A stretch of DNA of 64,000 nucleotides from NCBI RefSeq assembly GCF_021532375.1, contig NZ_JAKGAP010000002.1, positions 186,001-250,000 of the forward strand. The letters run 5' to 3'. The position numbers and the translations under genes were made by a program. The notes under the pieces are model-generated. The model saw only the letters and a list, made by a program, of their open reading frames with translations. It made no database searches and had not been told where the DNA came from. Below, in pieces: positions 1 to 8,637 of the stretch (the stretch's first letter is position 1; every line of letters starts with the position of its first letter). This stretch comes from Paenibacillus alkaliterrae (GTDB lineage Bacteria; Bacillota; Bacilli; Paenibacillales; Paenibacillaceae).

Positions 1-1
1 C

Positions 2-649
2 AGTACTTCGACGGGTACTGCGGGACAAGCAGGCGGCGTCGCTGGGACGGGTGAAACCGACGTTCCCGGTTATGAAGCATCATCCGCTGGCGAGAGTTCA
101 TCGGAAACAAGCTCCCAAATTCGAAATTACGAGGTTAACCGGATTAATAACAGCATTATTTCCGGCCCATTCGTTTTAAAAGACCTTAATATTAGTATCG
201 GCATCGAGCAATCCGAAATGAATGATGAATCAAGCAGAACCGCAATAATGACTTATTTAACGGCTCTGGTTAGAGCGCAGCTTGCTGACTCAGGTCAAGA
301 TGTGAATGACGATATATTAATGGGCAAAAAAGTAGCGTTGATAGCACGGACATTCTCAGGAAGTGATTCAGCCAATCAAACAGCCGGTCTGTCTATGCCG
401 TGGATTATTGGTTTAGGCGTTGCGGCCCTCGCGCTTATCGGCGGTCTTGTCTATATGCTTGTACGCAAACGCAAAAAAGCGGAGGAAGAAGAGATCGAAT
501 TGGAGACACCTGTAAAAACGGAGTATCCAACGCTTGATTTGGAGAGTATCAGCAACGATAGCCAAGCTCGTAAAAATCTTGAAACACTCGCTAAACGCAA
601 ACCGGATGAGTTTGTTAATCTTCTTCGCACATGGCTTGTTGACGAATAG
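2..649 (+). CDS. fliF: Flagellar MS-ring protein FliF, C-terminal part
   Basis: This is the 3' end of fliF, open from the first base of the window (215 codons visible). FliF forms the membrane MS ring on which the rotor and export apparatus are built. The visible part begins with a Gly/Ser/Thr-rich stretch. It continues with the periplasmic motif NYEVNRINNSI, then a second transmembrane helix (about nt 392-460, beginning MPWIIGLGVAAL) followed by a basic stop-transfer RKRKK. The acidic cytoplasmic tail ending TWLVDE is the part that docks FliG in this family. fliG follows within a dozen bases. The N-terminus and first transmembrane helix lie outside the window. Identification is firm from the tail and the position before fliG. 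Confidence 0.93.
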   Translation, partial: STSTGTAGQAGGVAGTGETDVPGYEASSAGESSSETSSQIRNYEVNRINNSIISGPFVLKDLNISIGIEQSEMNDESSRTAIMTYLTALVRAQLADSGQDVNDDILMGKKVALIARTFSGSDSANQTAGLSMPWIIGLGVAALALIGGLVYMLVRKRKKAEEEEIELETPVKTEYPTLDLESISNDSQARKNLETLAKRKPDEFVNLLRTWLVDE

Positions 650-660
650 AGGTGGTTCAA

Positions 661-1674
661 TTGTCAAAATCAATGCAAGGATTGACTGGTCGGCAGAAAG
701 CGGCAATACTGCTCATTACGCTAGGACCGGAAGTATCTGCACAAATATTTAAACATTTGCGCGACGAGGAAATAGAGCAATTGACTTTGGAAATTGCCAA
801 TGTCCGAAAGGTCGATAGTTTAGACCGGGAAACGATATTAAGTGAATTCCATCAAATATGTATGGCGCAGGAGTATATTACGCAAGGCGGTATCACTTAC
901 GCGAAGGACATATTGGAGAAAGCGCTTGGCGAACAGAAGGCTCTTGAAGTGATTAATAGATTGACGGCTACGCTGCAGGTTAGGCCTTTTGACTTTGCGA
1001 GAAAAGCAGAGCCTACTCAAATCTTGAACTTTATCCAGAATGAGAATTCCCAGACGATTGCACTCGTGCTTTCCTATTTGCAATCCGAACAATCGTCGCA
1101 TATTTTGTCTTCCCTTCCTCAAGAGAAGCAAGCCGATGTTGCCAGAAGAATTGCACTGATGGACAGTACCTCGCCTGAAGTAATCTCGCAAGTCGAACGG
1201 GTGCTCGAACAGAAGCTGTCGGCAACGGTTACGCAGGATTACACAAATGCGGGCGGTATTGATTCGATCGTACAAATTTTGAACGGCGTCGACAGGGGAA
1301 CGGAACGTACGATATTGGATGCGCTCGAGATTCAAGATCCGGAGCTTGCGGAGGAAATCAAGAAGCGGATGTTCGTCTTCGAGGATATTGTCAATATCGA
1401 CAACCGTTCCATTCAGCGCATTATCCGCGATATCGAGAATGCCGATCTGCAGCTTGCGCTTAAAGTGGCAAGCGAAGAGGTTCGGGAAGCGATATTCCGA
1501 AATATGTCAAAGCGCATGGCAGAGACTTTCAAGGAAGAAATGGAATTCATGGGCCCTGTGCGGCTGCGGGATGTAGAAGAAGCGCAAACACGTATCGTTG
1601 CTACGATTCGCCGATTAGAAGAGTCTGGCGAAATCATCATAGCACGCGGCGGAGGAGACGATATCATTGTCTAA
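661..1674 (+). CDS. fliG: Flagellar motor switch protein FliG
   Basis: Rotor protein that couples FliF to FliM/FliY and meets the stator through its C-terminal charged helix. The 337 aa product has N-, middle and C-terminal FliG domains. It starts with LTGRQKAAILLITLGPE and has the C-domain charged segment around RDIENADLQLALK. I chose TTG at 661 because AGAGGTGG (649-655) sits 5 nt upstream; an in-frame GTG at 652 overlaps that site. The middle domain reads ENSQTIALVLSYL at residues 128-140, where FliG proteins normally have EHPQ, the FliM contact motif. The 3' end overlaps fliH by 8 nt, which suggests coupled translation. Confidence 0.95.
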   Translation: MSKSMQGLTGRQKAAILLITLGPEVSAQIFKHLRDEEIEQLTLEIANVRKVDSLDRETILSEFHQICMAQEYITQGGITYAKDILEKALGEQKALEVINRLTATLQVRPFDFARKAEPTQILNFIQNENSQTIALVLSYLQSEQSSHILSSLPQEKQADVARRIALMDSTSPEVISQVERVLEQKLSATVTQDYTNAGGIDSIVQILNGVDRGTERTILDALEIQDPELAEEIKKRMFVFEDIVNIDNRSIQRIIRDIENADLQLALKVASEEVREAIFRNMSKRMAETFKEEMEFMGPVRLRDVEEAQTRIVATIRRLEESGEIIIARGGGDDIIV

Positions 1675-2506
1675 TTTGATTAAATCCTCGAGTGTCGTTT
1701 CTCTTGAACAGCTTAAGCATCTGCATTGGCTGCATCAACGGAATTTAGTTGTCGAGGATGAAATTGATGAGCAGATTGAAGAAGAGTCTGTACCCGATGA
1801 AGAAACGCTCTCCTTGCGAGATCAAATTTTAGGTGACGCTCAACTATTTGCAGAGGAACAACTTCGTGAAGCTGCACAAGCTAGCGAACAGCTTCTTGCG
1901 GAGACGCAGCAGCAAATTGAGGTCTGGTGGCTGCAAAAGCGTGCAGAAGATGAAGCAGCCGCGGAAGCATCCAAACAAGCCGGCTTCAAGCTTGGTTATT
2001 CCGAAGGTGCCGCCCAATCGGAAAAGGAAATGCGCGAGCAATGGGATCAGAAGCTCTCTGAAGCGGCTGCCGTTCTGAAATCCTCCTATGAGATGCGAGA
2101 GCAAATTATTAGCGAGGCAGAACCTTTCTTAGTCGAATTAAGCTGCTCGATTGCCGAGAAAATTATTGGGCTGCAGCTTACGTTAGCTCCTGAAATTATG
2201 ATCGATCTTATTCGCAAATCATTGTCGAGACGCAGAGAACAAGGCGTTATTACTTTATGCGTTGCACCTGGTCAGCTGGCATTCGTGCAAGCGGCGCGTG
2301 AAGAGCTGCTATTCGCTATCGACTCTCAGGCTGAGTTGCAAATCTTGCCTGATTCGACGGTGAAGGATAGCGGCTGCGTTATACGCTCTTCATTTGGCAG
2401 TATTGACGCACGTATAGATACTCAATTGACGGAAATCAAACGCGAATTAATTCATCTGGCCCATCATAGCGGCGATGAACGAGGTCATTTTGATGATAGT
2501 GAATAA
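1667..2506 (+). CDS. fliH: Flagellar export ATPase regulator FliH
   Basis: Cytoplasmic stator-like partner of the FliI ATPase, resembling the b/delta subunits of F-type ATPases. The 279 aa product has a long Glu/Gln/Ala-rich helical middle (about residues 45-150) and a C-terminal FliH/YscL domain (SCSIAEKIIGLQL onward). The TTG start at 1667 has GGAGGAG at 1651-1657 and lies inside the last codons of fliG. The end overlaps fliI by about 14 nt. FliH proteins are poorly conserved, so the call leans on both the domain and the invariant fliG-fliH-fliI order. Confidence 0.9.
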   Translation: MSNLIKSSSVVSLEQLKHLHWLHQRNLVVEDEIDEQIEEESVPDEETLSLRDQILGDAQLFAEEQLREAAQASEQLLAETQQQIEVWWLQKRAEDEAAAEASKQAGFKLGYSEGAAQSEKEMREQWDQKLSEAAAVLKSSYEMREQIISEAEPFLVELSCSIAEKIIGLQLTLAPEIMIDLIRKSLSRRREQGVITLCVAPGQLAFVQAAREELLFAIDSQAELQILPDSTVKDSGCVIRSSFGSIDARIDTQLTEIKRELIHLAHHSGDERGHFDDSE

Positions 2507-3818
2507 TCTTGATGTATTAAAGTATATCGAACATTTGCAGCCGTTTGATCCCGTAAGAGTGAATGGCAAGGTTACCCAGGTTATTGGATTGACGGTCGAA
2601 TCGGAAGGCCCTGACTCAAGTATCGGAGATGTTTGCTTCATCTACCCGTCGAAGGGCGCCAAGCCGATTAAGGCAGAGGTTGTCGGTTTCCGGGATAACA
2701 AAGTCATTTTAATGCCTCTCGGCGATCTTCATGCGATTAGTCCTGGCTGCGACGTCGTCGGTACAGGCAAGCCGTTATCTGTACAGGTCGGATCTGAGCT
2801 GCTGGGAAAGGTGCTGGACGGATTGGGCAACCCTTTGGATGGATCCTTTTTGCCAAGGCGGATGCCTCATTATTCGACTCATAATGAACCGAGCAACCCT
2901 TTAATGCGCCCTCGCGTTGTCGAACCGCTCGGAATTGGCGTTCGAGCGATTGACGGATTGTTGACGGTTGGCCGTGGCCAACGTGTAGGGATTTTTGCCG
3001 GCTCAGGCGTTGGCAAGAGTACCTTGCTTGGCATGATTGCCCGCAATACATCGGCAGATGTCAATGTAATTGCGCTTATCGGCGAGCGCGGCAGAGAAGT
3101 GCTCGAATTTATGGAAAAGGATCTTGGTCCGGAAGGGCTTGCCCGTTCAGTCGTTATTGTTGCTACATCTGATCAGCCTGCATTAATTCGTATGAAGGGC
3201 GCGTTGATTGCAACCTCCATTGCTGAATATTTTCGCGACCGCGGTCTAAACGTCATGCTGATGATGGATTCGGTAACGCGTTATGCAATGGCTCTTCGAG
3301 AGGTTGGACTAGCCATTGGCGAACCGCCTGCAACCCGCGGCTATACGCCATCCGTATTTGCAGCGCTGCCTAAGCTTCTGGAACGGGCCGGGACAGGTCC
3401 TGCCGGTTCCATAACGGCTTTCTATACCGTACTCGTCGATGGCGATGACATGAATGAGCCGATTGCCGACGCCGTTCGCGGTATTTTGGACGGTCACATT
3501 GTGTTGAGCAGACATTTGGCGCATAAGGGACATTTTCCAGCGATTGACGTATTAGCCTCCGTTAGTCGAGTCATGAAGGAAATCGTAACGGAAGAGCAGC
3601 AAGATGCGGCCAATGAATTGAAAAAACTTCTAGCTATATATAAAGATTCGGAAGACTTGATCAATATCGGGGCGTACCAACGAGGTTCAAATGCAGAAAT
3701 TGATATGGCGCTGCAATCTATAGACACTATCCATGCTTATACAAAGCAGAAGACTAGTGAAAAAGTTAATCTGGAGGAAGCACAGCATCAATTAATAACG
3801 AATTTCTACAGGAGTTGA
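2493..3818 (+). CDS. fliI: Flagellum-specific export ATPase FliI
   Basis: Hexameric ATPase that energises and unfolds substrates at the flagellar type III export gate. The 441 aa product is of normal length. The Walker A motif GSGVGKST is at residues 170-177, Walker B is in the VMLMMDSVTRYAMA segment, and the ATPase alpha/beta signature PSVFAALPKLLERAG follows. I chose ATG at 2493 because GAGGT (2481-2485) is 7 nt upstream; ATG at 2475 has no usable ribosome site. FliH and FliJ, its partners, flank it. Confidence 0.97.
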   Translation: MIVNNLDVLKYIEHLQPFDPVRVNGKVTQVIGLTVESEGPDSSIGDVCFIYPSKGAKPIKAEVVGFRDNKVILMPLGDLHAISPGCDVVGTGKPLSVQVGSELLGKVLDGLGNPLDGSFLPRRMPHYSTHNEPSNPLMRPRVVEPLGIGVRAIDGLLTVGRGQRVGIFAGSGVGKSTLLGMIARNTSADVNVIALIGERGREVLEFMEKDLGPEGLARSVVIVATSDQPALIRMKGALIATSIAEYFRDRGLNVMLMMDSVTRYAMALREVGLAIGEPPATRGYTPSVFAALPKLLERAGTGPAGSITAFYTVLVDGDDMNEPIADAVRGILDGHIVLSRHLAHKGHFPAIDVLASVSRVMKEIVTEEQQDAANELKKLLAIYKDSEDLINIGAYQRGSNAEIDMALQSIDTIHAYTKQKTSEKVNLEEAQHQLITNFYRS

Positions 3819-3826
3819 ACCGTTAG

Positions 3827-4273
3827 ATGGCATCGTTTCGATATACATTTCAAAAGGTTATTGATCTCAAGTCAAGTGAGAAGACGCAAGCGGAATGGCT
3901 GCTATCCTCCGCGATTGGCGCGCTTGCTGCCGAGGAGCAAACGTTGGAACAGCTGCGTTCGGAGCAAGAAGCATGGGAACAAAAGCTGCATGACAGTGCG
4001 CTGTCGGCTGTCCCGCTTTCTGAACTTCAGCTAATTCAGCACTATTTGGATTATTTAGTCACTTGTATTTCGAGTAAATTGACTGATGTGTTACATGCAC
4101 AGAAGGCGGTTGACCAAAGCAGAGTAAAGCTTTCCGACAAAATGAAGGACGAGAAGGTATGGCTTAAAGCAAAGGAGCATGCGCGCGAGCGGTTCCAGTA
4201 TGCCATGCAAATAAAAGATCAGAATGAGCTGGATGAGCTGGCAAGTGTCCGTTTCATGTTATCAACCCCATAA
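3827..4273 (+). CDS. fliJ: Flagellar export chaperone FliJ
   Basis: Small coiled-coil protein that sits in the FliI hexamer like the gamma subunit of F1-ATPase and links it to FlhA. The 148 aa product is almost wholly helical with heptad patterns (EEQTLEQLRSEQEAWEQKL; VWLKAKEHARERFQYAM). AGGAG lies about 11 nt before the ATG, and the gene starts 8 nt after fliI stops. Sequence conservation is low in this family; length, coiled-coil content and position decide the call. Confidence 0.88.
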   Translation: MASFRYTFQKVIDLKSSEKTQAEWLLSSAIGALAAEEQTLEQLRSEQEAWEQKLHDSALSAVPLSELQLIQHYLDYLVTCISSKLTDVLHAQKAVDQSRVKLSDKMKDEKVWLKAKEHARERFQYAMQIKDQNELDELASVRFMLSTP

Positions 4274-4304
4274 AGTGATGAGTGACACCGGCTAGAGGGA
4301 GTGA

Positions 4305-5216
4305 ATGAAATTGGCTGGACCGAATTTGGAAAAGCAAGGCTACAGCGCATTAGAACGGATCATGTTTATGATGACGCCGATTTTATTTGCGATTGTATTG
4401 CTTGGAGTAATGTATACCCTCTTTAATATTGATTTTCGCAACAGAATGCTCGAAGCAGGCCAATCTTTACCTATTTTAAAAGACGTGCTTCCTGAACCAA
4501 ATGTTGCAGGCGGCAATCTTGACGATCATGAGCTGAAGACAGCTAACATGTCCGCTAAAATCGCGGATCTTCAATCACAGCTCACAGCGATAGAAACAGA
4601 GCTTGCGGCCGCCAATCAGACGAAGGCAGCGCTTGAACAAGAGGTCAAGGATTTGCAGAGCGATAATTCAGAGCTCCAAACCGTGAATGAAGAGCAGCTG
4701 CTTGAGGATGAGCAATATCAAGCGAAAATTCAAGAGCTGGCGAGCACGTTTTCCAAGATTATGCCAAGCAAGGCCGCACCCATTTTGCAGAGCATGACAC
4801 TCGAGGAAATGGTTCTCGTATTTTCAAGTATGCGGCCCGATGACAGAGTTCGGATTATGGAGAAGATGAATCCACAAACGGCTGCTGACGCGGCCATGAT
4901 GCTGAAAGATAATGTCAAGACGAAGGATTTGCAAATAGCGGCGCTTCAAGCAAGATTGAATACGCAAAAGGCGCCTGAAACGAAGCCGGCATCCTCGGTT
5001 CTTGATCAAGAGCAGCTAAGCGCAACCTTTACGGCTATGGACGCAAAAAGCGCAGCCGAGCTGCTTATCAAAATGGTAGACGTCAGCCCTAGTAAAGTAT
5101 TGCGTATTCTTAATGCTGTAAATAATGTAACGCGATCTGCGATAATTGCCGAAATGTCGGGCATTAATGAAACGGCGACGGCACAGCTTGTAACTAAACT
5201 GATGACCGGCAATTAA
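4305..5216 (+). CDS. ylxF: YlxF/MotE-like flagellar operon protein
   Basis: Membrane-anchored protein of the fliJ-fliK interval, equivalent in position to B. subtilis YlxF. One transmembrane helix lies near residues 19-40 (IMFMMTPILFAIVLLGVMYTL). A coiled coil follows at about 80-130 (KIADLQSQLTAIETELAAA). Then come two repeats resembling the MgtE N-terminal domain (MPSKAAPILQSMTLEEMVLVFSSMR region and a second copy after residue 235). Family knowledge points to a stator-associated or chaperone role, but the function is not settled by sequence. GAGGGA precedes the ATG at 4305. Confidence 0.85.
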   Translation: MKLAGPNLEKQGYSALERIMFMMTPILFAIVLLGVMYTLFNIDFRNRMLEAGQSLPILKDVLPEPNVAGGNLDDHELKTANMSAKIADLQSQLTAIETELAAANQTKAALEQEVKDLQSDNSELQTVNEEQLLEDEQYQAKIQELASTFSKIMPSKAAPILQSMTLEEMVLVFSSMRPDDRVRIMEKMNPQTAADAAMMLKDNVKTKDLQIAALQARLNTQKAPETKPASSVLDQEQLSATFTAMDAKSAAELLIKMVDVSPSKVLRILNAVNNVTRSAIIAEMSGINETATAQLVTKLMTGN

Positions 5217-5264
5217 TTTTCATAAAATCCTTCTTAGCTCTACATTAGAAAGGAGGTGAAAAAA

Positions 5265-6635
5265 ATGGAAATGATGATTCCGCAAATCGTCGCATCCCAG
5301 CCGCAAGCACAGGCAGCAAGCAATAGTAATGCTGGCAAAGGCGCCAGCGGGGCCGGTTTTCAGAAAACGCTATTTCAACAGATCATAAGCGGTACAGCGG
5401 GCACTCCTTCAGCTGTACAGCCTGTACAACTGGTGGCCAATGTAATGAATACAGAGGTTCTCGCAGTCGATGAAAATCTGGCCGAAGCATCGCTTTCTGA
5501 CATGCTTGCCATAATCGATGGACTAATCGATCAGCTTGAAGCCCCGGTAACAGAGGATAGTGAGAAAGTGCTGGAGGTTGAGGAGCAGATCAGGCAATTG
5601 GAAACAGCTCTCGAGCAAATGACAGCTCTACTTGCATTAATCGGAATGCCCGCTGCGCTTATCCAGTCTTTAGTTCCGGCAACAGATCTTAGTCAACGAG
5701 CCCAAGAGGTGAACCCGAATACAGTGCAAGCTTCAGCTCTGAAGGACAGTCTGCAGGATAGCCTGCTTCAATTGCAGGCCGTGCTTCAGCAAGGCAGCAT
5801 GAAGCGTGTACAGCAGCAGGAGCCGGTTGCATTTGTAGGGCAACAGCTTCAAGCTCTAACAGCGATTTTGGAAGGCGATCCGGTGGATATGAAAAAAATG
5901 CAAACGAAATCGGACGCATTCACACAACAACTGTTCATAGCTCAAAGCGCTCCGCAAGCGGAGGTTAACACCTTATTAAAGCGTTTATCCCAACAAGCCG
6001 TGCATCCGTCTTATCTGGCATCTAACATCCAAACGAATGAGCCATCGGTACATAATGAAGCAGCAGGTTCAGCTCTAGAATCGATTAACCCATTTCAATT
6101 AGGCGCTAACAGTTCTGAGAACCTTCGGGGATTAACGCCGGTCGCGGTAAATGCAGCAGCAGCGACCTCTTTTGTAGCAGCTGATGAATTTGCTCAATCC
6201 ATGACAGGATTAATCGTTCAAAAGTTTGAGCTAACCACTTTAAACGGGGTATCTGAAGCTAAGCTGATGCTGTTTCCGGAGCATTTGGGACAAGTAGACG
6301 TACGGATTACGATGCAAAATGGACTTTTAACGGCTATTTTCCAAACGGATACGGCCATGGCTAAGGATATGCTCGATAATCAAATGGCGCAATTAAGACT
6401 AGCGCTGCAAGCGCAAGGGTTAACAGTCGATAAGCTTGAAGTGTCCCAAGGACAACCGTCCGCCCAGCTATCCCATCAGCAGCATGGACAAGGCGGCAAT
6501 CAACAACAAGCTTCTTCAAGATCGTCCTTTAAAGGGGAAAACGGATCTAACGAAACTCAAATTGAAGCCGACATGGTCGAACAAGCAGCCGTACAAGGTC
6601 TTGGATATGGCAGGGCGATAAACGTCAAGGCATAA
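5265..6635 (+). CDS. fliK: Flagellar hook-length control protein FliK
   Basis: Secreted ruler protein that ends hook growth and switches export specificity. The 456 aa product has a low-complexity Gln/Ala-rich N-terminal two thirds and a conserved C-terminal FliK domain (about residues 320-400, with KLMLFPEHLGQVDVRI and the downstream MLDNQMAQLRLALQAQG). The tail is Gln/His/Ser-rich. I chose ATG 5265 with AGGAGG at 5251-5256; the in-frame GTG at 5256 falls inside that ribosome site. The N-terminal region is not recognisable by sequence, as usual for FliK. Confidence 0.92.
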   Translation: MEMMIPQIVASQPQAQAASNSNAGKGASGAGFQKTLFQQIISGTAGTPSAVQPVQLVANVMNTEVLAVDENLAEASLSDMLAIIDGLIDQLEAPVTEDSEKVLEVEEQIRQLETALEQMTALLALIGMPAALIQSLVPATDLSQRAQEVNPNTVQASALKDSLQDSLLQLQAVLQQGSMKRVQQQEPVAFVGQQLQALTAILEGDPVDMKKMQTKSDAFTQQLFIAQSAPQAEVNTLLKRLSQQAVHPSYLASNIQTNEPSVHNEAAGSALESINPFQLGANSSENLRGLTPVAVNAAAATSFVAADEFAQSMTGLIVQKFELTTLNGVSEAKLMLFPEHLGQVDVRITMQNGLLTAIFQTDTAMAKDMLDNQMAQLRLALQAQGLTVDKLEVSQGQPSAQLSHQQHGQGGNQQQASSRSSFKGENGSNETQIEADMVEQAAVQGLGYGRAINVKA

Positions 6636-6676
6636 TGGCTGATTGGTACCGCCTGAAGGTCTGGAGGTGATCAGAT

Positions 6677-7150
6677 ATGACAGATAGCGTTTCGACACGT
6701 ACGGTTTGGCCAAATTATAGTGCGGCCAACGTGCAGGCAGCAGCCGCCAAAAAAAACTCGGATACGCTGGGTAAAGACCAGTTTCTTAGTATTCTTGTTA
6801 CGCAGCTTCGTAATCAGGATCCTATGCAGCCGCTGCAGGATAAGGATTTCATTGCGCAAATGGCTCAATTCACGTCGGTTGAACAGCTTATGAATATGGC
6901 AACAGAGATCACATTATTGCGTCAGAGCATTGGCTCGGCCTCCAGTCTGATCGGAAAATCGATTGAATGGAACGAGTATGACGACTCAGGTGAGGTTGTT
7001 GCCGTTAAAGGTGTCGTAGATTCCATCCTTTCGAAGGATGGCATCCTGTATGCATCGGTCGGAGGAACGGAGACAGCATTAGATTATGTAACTTCCATTT
7101 CCGAAAAAAATGATGCGGAGGATGAGCCTCGAGTTTCAAAAAATGCTTGA
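6677..7150 (+). CDS. flgD: Flagellar hook capping/assembly protein FlgD
   Basis: Scaffold cap that lets hook subunits polymerise. The 157 aa product carries the N-terminal FlgD signature LGKDQFLSILVTQLRNQDPMQPLQDKDFIAQMAQFTSVEQL (residues about 33-75, shown here in pieces of the family pattern: KDQFL, NQDP, DFIAQMAQF). It has only a short C-terminal beta segment, as in B. subtilis-type FlgD. GGAGGTGAT precedes the ATG. The 3' end overlaps the next small gene by about 40 nt. Confidence 0.95.
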   Translation: MTDSVSTRTVWPNYSAANVQAAAAKKNSDTLGKDQFLSILVTQLRNQDPMQPLQDKDFIAQMAQFTSVEQLMNMATEITLLRQSIGSASSLIGKSIEWNEYDDSGEVVAVKGVVDSILSKDGILYASVGGTETALDYVTSISEKNDAEDEPRVSKNA

Positions 7151-7412
7151 TGCTCAAGTTCTTAAGTTTAGCCATCATGCGGAAGTTCGGATGCAGCAGC
7201 GGGGGATAAAGCTGCAACCGGAATCACTCACAAAAATTATGAACGCCGTGGAAGAAGCAGCGTCGAAAGGCGCACAGGATTCCTTAGTCGTGTTTCGGGA
7301 TATTGCAATGATCGTAAACGTGCCAAGCCGCACGGTTGTGACGGCAATGGATGGCGGACAAATGAAAAGTAACATATTTACGCAAATCGATAGCGCGATT
7401 ATTTTATCGTAA
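7110..7412 (+). CDS. Small flagellar operon protein (TIGR02530-like)
   Basis: This 100 aa protein matches the small flagellar-operon family found between flgD and flgE in Firmicutes, from motifs FSHHAEVRMQQRGIKL, IVNVPSRTVVTAMDG and FTQIDSAI. Function is unknown. It overlaps the end of flgD by 41 nt. The start is uncertain: ATG codons at 7110, 7113, 7122 and 7143 share the frame and none has a well-spaced ribosome site. A stop at 7089 rules out a longer N-terminus. As I recall the family, members usually have 20-40 extra residues before the FxKLL segment, so this copy looks shortened at the front. Confidence 0.8.
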   Translation: MMRRMSLEFQKMLDAQVLKFSHHAEVRMQQRGIKLQPESLTKIMNAVEEAASKGAQDSLVVFRDIAMIVNVPSRTVVTAMDGGQMKSNIFTQIDSAIILS

Positions 7413-7530
7413 GGCTGGACCGAACAGGAAGCCTCATGCTGCGGACCGACGGAAGCAGCAATTAATCGTGTGTTTGTCTCTTTCAATTAGAATAGGAACT
7501 CATTTCGATCATTCGGGAGGAAAAACGTAA

Positions 7531-8349
7531 ATGCTAAGATCGATGTATTCGGGCGTTTCCGGTATGCGCGGTTTTCAAACTAAGCTTGACGTCATTGGAA
7601 ACAATATTGCGAATGTCAACACGGTCGGATTTAAGGCGGGACGTGTCATGTTTAAAGATATACTTAGCCAAACCGTTGCAGGAATTACGGCGCCTGAGGA
7701 AGGCGTTAGAGGCGGCGTAAATGCAAAGCAAATTGGTTTAGGCGTGTCTATCGGTTCTATTGATACGGTACATACGGCAGGCAGTGCAATGACGACGAAT
7801 CAAGCGACAGATCTTCGAATCGACGGTGACGGTTTTTTCGTGGTAAGAGCAAATGAGGAATCCGAAATGCTCCTTACGCGTGCCGGAAACTTTACGCTTG
7901 ATGCGAACAGACAGCTTGTAACAGGTGACGGTTACTTCGTCTTAACGGCAGAGGGAGAAACCATTACTCTCGATGAAGCGATCACGGCTTTCTCAATTGG
8001 ACAAGATGGAACGATCATGGGCGTAACCGTTGATGGTACTGAAGCTATCGCACAGCTTGGCGTTGCTAAGGTAGTTAACCCAAGCGGTCTGGAGAAGCTT
8101 GGAGGAAATATGTACCGTGTAACGGCAAATGCTAATCCCGATGCTTCGATTGAGGATTTCTTAACCTTTGCAGGCGATCCTGAATTCGGTACTGGCGCAA
8201 TCATTTCCGGGCAATTAGAAATGTCAAATGTCGATCTTACGGCTGAGTTTACGGAGATGATCGTGGCACAGCGCGGCTTCCAAGCGAATTCGCGAATTAT
8301 TACGACTTCTGATGAGATTTTGCAAGAGGTCGTTAACTTAAAACGTTAG
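7531..8349 (+). CDS. flgE: Flagellar hook protein FlgE (FlgE/F/G family)
   Basis: Extracellular hook or rod-type axial protein. The 272 aa product has the N-terminal rod signature (SGVSGMRGFQTKLDVIGNNIANVNTVGFK), the central DLRIDGDGFFVV motif and the C-terminal axial helix ending ANSRIITTSDEILQEVVNLKR. Its length suits the short hook protein of the B. subtilis operon, long annotated FlgG there; FlgG itself is the alternative. GGGAGG precedes the ATG by about 10 nt. Its neighbours FlgD and FliK are hook-assembly factors. Confidence 0.88.
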   Translation: MLRSMYSGVSGMRGFQTKLDVIGNNIANVNTVGFKAGRVMFKDILSQTVAGITAPEEGVRGGVNAKQIGLGVSIGSIDTVHTAGSAMTTNQATDLRIDGDGFFVVRANEESEMLLTRAGNFTLDANRQLVTGDGYFVLTAEGETITLDEAITAFSIGQDGTIMGVTVDGTEAIAQLGVAKVVNPSGLEKLGGNMYRVTANANPDASIEDFLTFAGDPEFGTGAIISGQLEMSNVDLTAEFTEMIVAQRGFQANSRIITTSDEILQEVVNLKR

Positions 8350-8409
8350 GTAAATGATAAAGAACGGGAGGCTTCAGGTCTCCCTGATAGGCGTGGGGGG
8401 GGGTAACTG

Positions 8410-8637
8410 ATGATTACTGTAACGCGTTTAAACGGAACAAAAGTCACAATTAATGCTCTATTAATTGAAGTGATTGAGGAGTCTGCAGATACGGTTATAA
8501 CGCTTACGACAGGCAAGAAGCTGGTTGTGAAGGAAAAATCAGCAGAGCTGTTGTTGCTAAATCAGCAGTATATTCGTTCAATTGGCCTCATAGCGGCGGC
8601 CCAAAAGAGTGAGCAAACGGAGGGGCCCTCAGCATGA
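8410..8637 (+). CDS. flbD: FlbD/SwrD family flagellar protein
   Basis: Small 75 aa protein of the FlbD family, called SwrD (YlzI) in B. subtilis, where it supports full flagellar torque in swarming. Recognised from MITVTRLNGTKVTINALLIE at the start, the TTGKKLVVKE segment and the location between flgE and fliL. The ribosome site is formed by an uninterrupted run of nine G (8395-8403) about 6 nt before the ATG. The stop overlaps the fliL start (ATGA). Confidence 0.9.
   Translation: MITVTRLNGTKVTINALLIEVIEESADTVITLTTGKKLVVKEKSAELLLLNQQYIRSIGLIAAAQKSEQTEGPSA

Noticed and set aside
413-706. Minus-strand reading frames throughout the window
   Set aside because: All lie antisense to clear plus-strand core genes, lack ribosome sites and family motifs. 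The whole window appears coded on one strand.
8395-8403. G-quadruplex reading of the G9 tract
   Set aside because: A single run cannot form an intramolecular quadruplex, and no further G-runs lie nearby.
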